This document shows, in pieces, positions 62,537-64,000 of a stretch of 64,000 bases of DNA. Under the pieces are notes generated by a model. That model was not told the origin of the DNA and did no database searches. It was given only the letters and a program-made list of their open reading frames with translations. Every line of letters starts with the position of its first letter. The stretch's first letter is position 1. The DNA is from Lamellibrachia columna (lineage: Eukaryota; Annelida; Polychaeta; Sabellida; Siboglinidae). The DNA lies in contig OY759266.1 in NCBI GenBank assembly GCA_963662155.1, forward strand, positions 55,299,510 to 55,363,509, written 5' to 3'. A program made the position numbers and the translations under genes.

Positions 62537-64000
62537 CGAGGGATCAGTAGTAGTTCCAGGGAGGCTTGCTGTCCAACAAATAACAGTAACAATTCTAGGG
62601 AGGCTTACTGTCCAACAAGTAACAGTCCCAGGGAGGCTCGCTGTCCAACAAGTAACAGTTTCAGGGAGGCTTACTGTCCAAAAAGTAACAGTTCCAGGGG
62701 GGCTTACTGTCCAACAAGTAACAGTTCCAGGGAGGCTTACTGTCCAACAAGTAACAGTTCCAGGGGGGCTTACTGTCCAACATGTAACAGTTCCAGGGGG
62801 GCTTACTGTCCAACAAGTAACAGTTCCAGGGAGGCTTACTGTCCAACAAGTAACAGTTCCAGGGAGGCTTACTGTCCAACAAGTAACAGTTCCAGGGGGG
62901 CTTACTGTCCAACAACTAACAGTTCCAGGGGGGCTTACTGTCCAACAAGTAACAGTTCCAGGGAGGCTTACTGTCCAACAAGTAACAGTTCCAGGGAGGC
63001 TTACTGTCCAACAAGTAACAGTTCCAGGGGGGCTTACTGTCAAACAAGTAACAGTTTCAGGGAGGCTTGCTGTCCAACAAGTAACAGTTTCAGGGAGGCT
63101 TACTGTCCAACAAGTAACAGTTCCAGGGGGGCTTACTGTCCAACAAGTAACAGTTCCAGGGAGGCTTACTGTCCAACAAGTAACAGTTCCAGGTAGACTT
63201 GCTGTCAAACCAGTAACAGTGACAGTTCCAGGAGGCTTCCTGTCCAACAAGTAACAGTGACACTTCCAGGGAGGCTAACTGTCCAACAAGTAACAGTGAC
63301 ACTTCCAGGGAGGCTAACTGTCCAACAAGTAACAGTAACACTTCCAGGAGGCTTAGTGTCCAACAAACAACAGTGACACTTCCAGGGAGGCTTACTGTCC
63401 AAAAAGTAACAGTGACACTTCCAGGTAGGCTTACTGTCCAACAAGTAACAGTGACACTTCCAGGAGGCTTACTGTCCAACAAGTAACAGTGACACTTCCA
63501 GGGAGGCTTACTGTCCAACAAGTAACAGTGACACGTCCAGGTAGGCTTACTGTCCAACAAGTAACAGAGAAACTTACAGGGAGGCTTACTGTCCAACAAG
63601 TAACAGTGACACTTCCAAGGAGACTGTCCAACAAGTAACAATGACACTTCCAGGAGGCTTACTGTCCAACAAGTAACAATGACACTTCCAGGATGCTTAC
63701 TGTACTACAAGTAACAGTGACACTTCCAGGGAGACTGTCCAACAAGTTACAGTGACACTTCCAGGAGGCTTACTGTCCAACAAGTAACAGTGACACTTCC
63801 AGGAGGCTTACTGTCCAACAAGTAACAGTGACACTTCCAGGATGCTTACTGTACTACAAGTAACAGTGACACTTCCAGGGAGACTGTCCAACAAGTAACA
63901 GTGACACTTCCAGGGAGACTGTCCAACAAGTAACAGTGACACTTCCAGGGAGACTGTCCAACAAGTAACAGTGACACATCCAGTGATCGAGGCTTAGTGT
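62537..64000. repeat. Large minisatellite, 33-bp units grading into 36-39-bp units, truncated by the window
   Basis: From 62537 to about 63200 the unit is 33 bp (GAGGCTTACTGTCCAACAAG plus TAACAGTTCCAGG). After 63200 units gain GTGACACTTCCAGG and vary between about 35 and 39 bp. The 33-bp phase is divisible by 3, so long open frames arise on both strands (259 and 255 aa). They are repeat artefacts. Confidence 0.93.

Noticed and set aside
62417..63254. Long repetitive ORFs on both strands (REAYCPTSNSS units and antisense)
   Set aside because: Produced by a 33-bp minisatellite that is open on both strands. No splice or start context, and the array loses frame after 63200.

Overview
This is animal nuclear DNA: AT-rich, intron-rich, full of minisatellites and decayed transposable elements (CR1-like and RTE-like non-LTR elements, Tigger/pogo, hAT-like, TTAA-flanked and foldback elements). 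The repeat mix resembles marine invertebrates such as molluscs, brachiopods or cnidarians. The phylum is inferred from that mix only and is not settled.

The window is dominated by one plus-strand gene, which I read as the CENP-F (mitosin) homologue. Coding sequence runs from the ATG at 14790 to a TAA at 62172-62174. I could chain 23 coding exons by eye, with GT/AG borders and matching phases throughout. They total 12,636 nt and predict 4,211 aa. Human CENP-F is about 3,100-3,200 aa. The first 46 residues (MSWASHEWKDGLPLKALSKI...) closely match the human N-terminus. Exons 2-6 follow the same N-terminal order. The C-terminal exon with WLNRYQSLLKRYHLLEEE matches the human segment around YLDKYCSLL. 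Exon 17 is a single 8,817-nt exon coding 2,939 aa of coiled coil. It carries internal tandem repeats of 109, 21 and 17 aa. Near the 3' end a 153-nt exon is tandemly duplicated (21a/21b). A CpG-richer block at about 4490-4830 with CCAAT boxes, a CHR-like TTTGAA and a splice donor may be the promoter and first non-coding exon, which would place the CR1 element in the first intron.

Layout. 1-880: decayed minus-strand non-LTR retroelement. 1021-1585: 47-bp satellite. 2031-2135: possible last exon of an unidentified upstream gene. 3238-3575: 70-bp repeats. 4490-4830: candidate promoter. 5820-7870: decayed minus-strand transposon ORF. 7983-8255: foldback element. 8350-12056: CR1-like LINE with frameshifts. 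12800-13981: TTAA element A. 14689-62174: CENP-F. Its introns contain TTAA elements B and C (each with nested insertions), a DUF7869-type transposon ORF, a hAT remnant, an RTE element, a Tigger copy, a small TA-flanked MITE and several minisatellites. 62537-64000: large minisatellite running off the window.

I found no new defence, CRISPR or biosynthetic system. The most interesting material is the architecture of the CENP-F gene: giant exon, repeat expansion, duplicated exon, uncertain C-terminus, and nested transposons that date one another.
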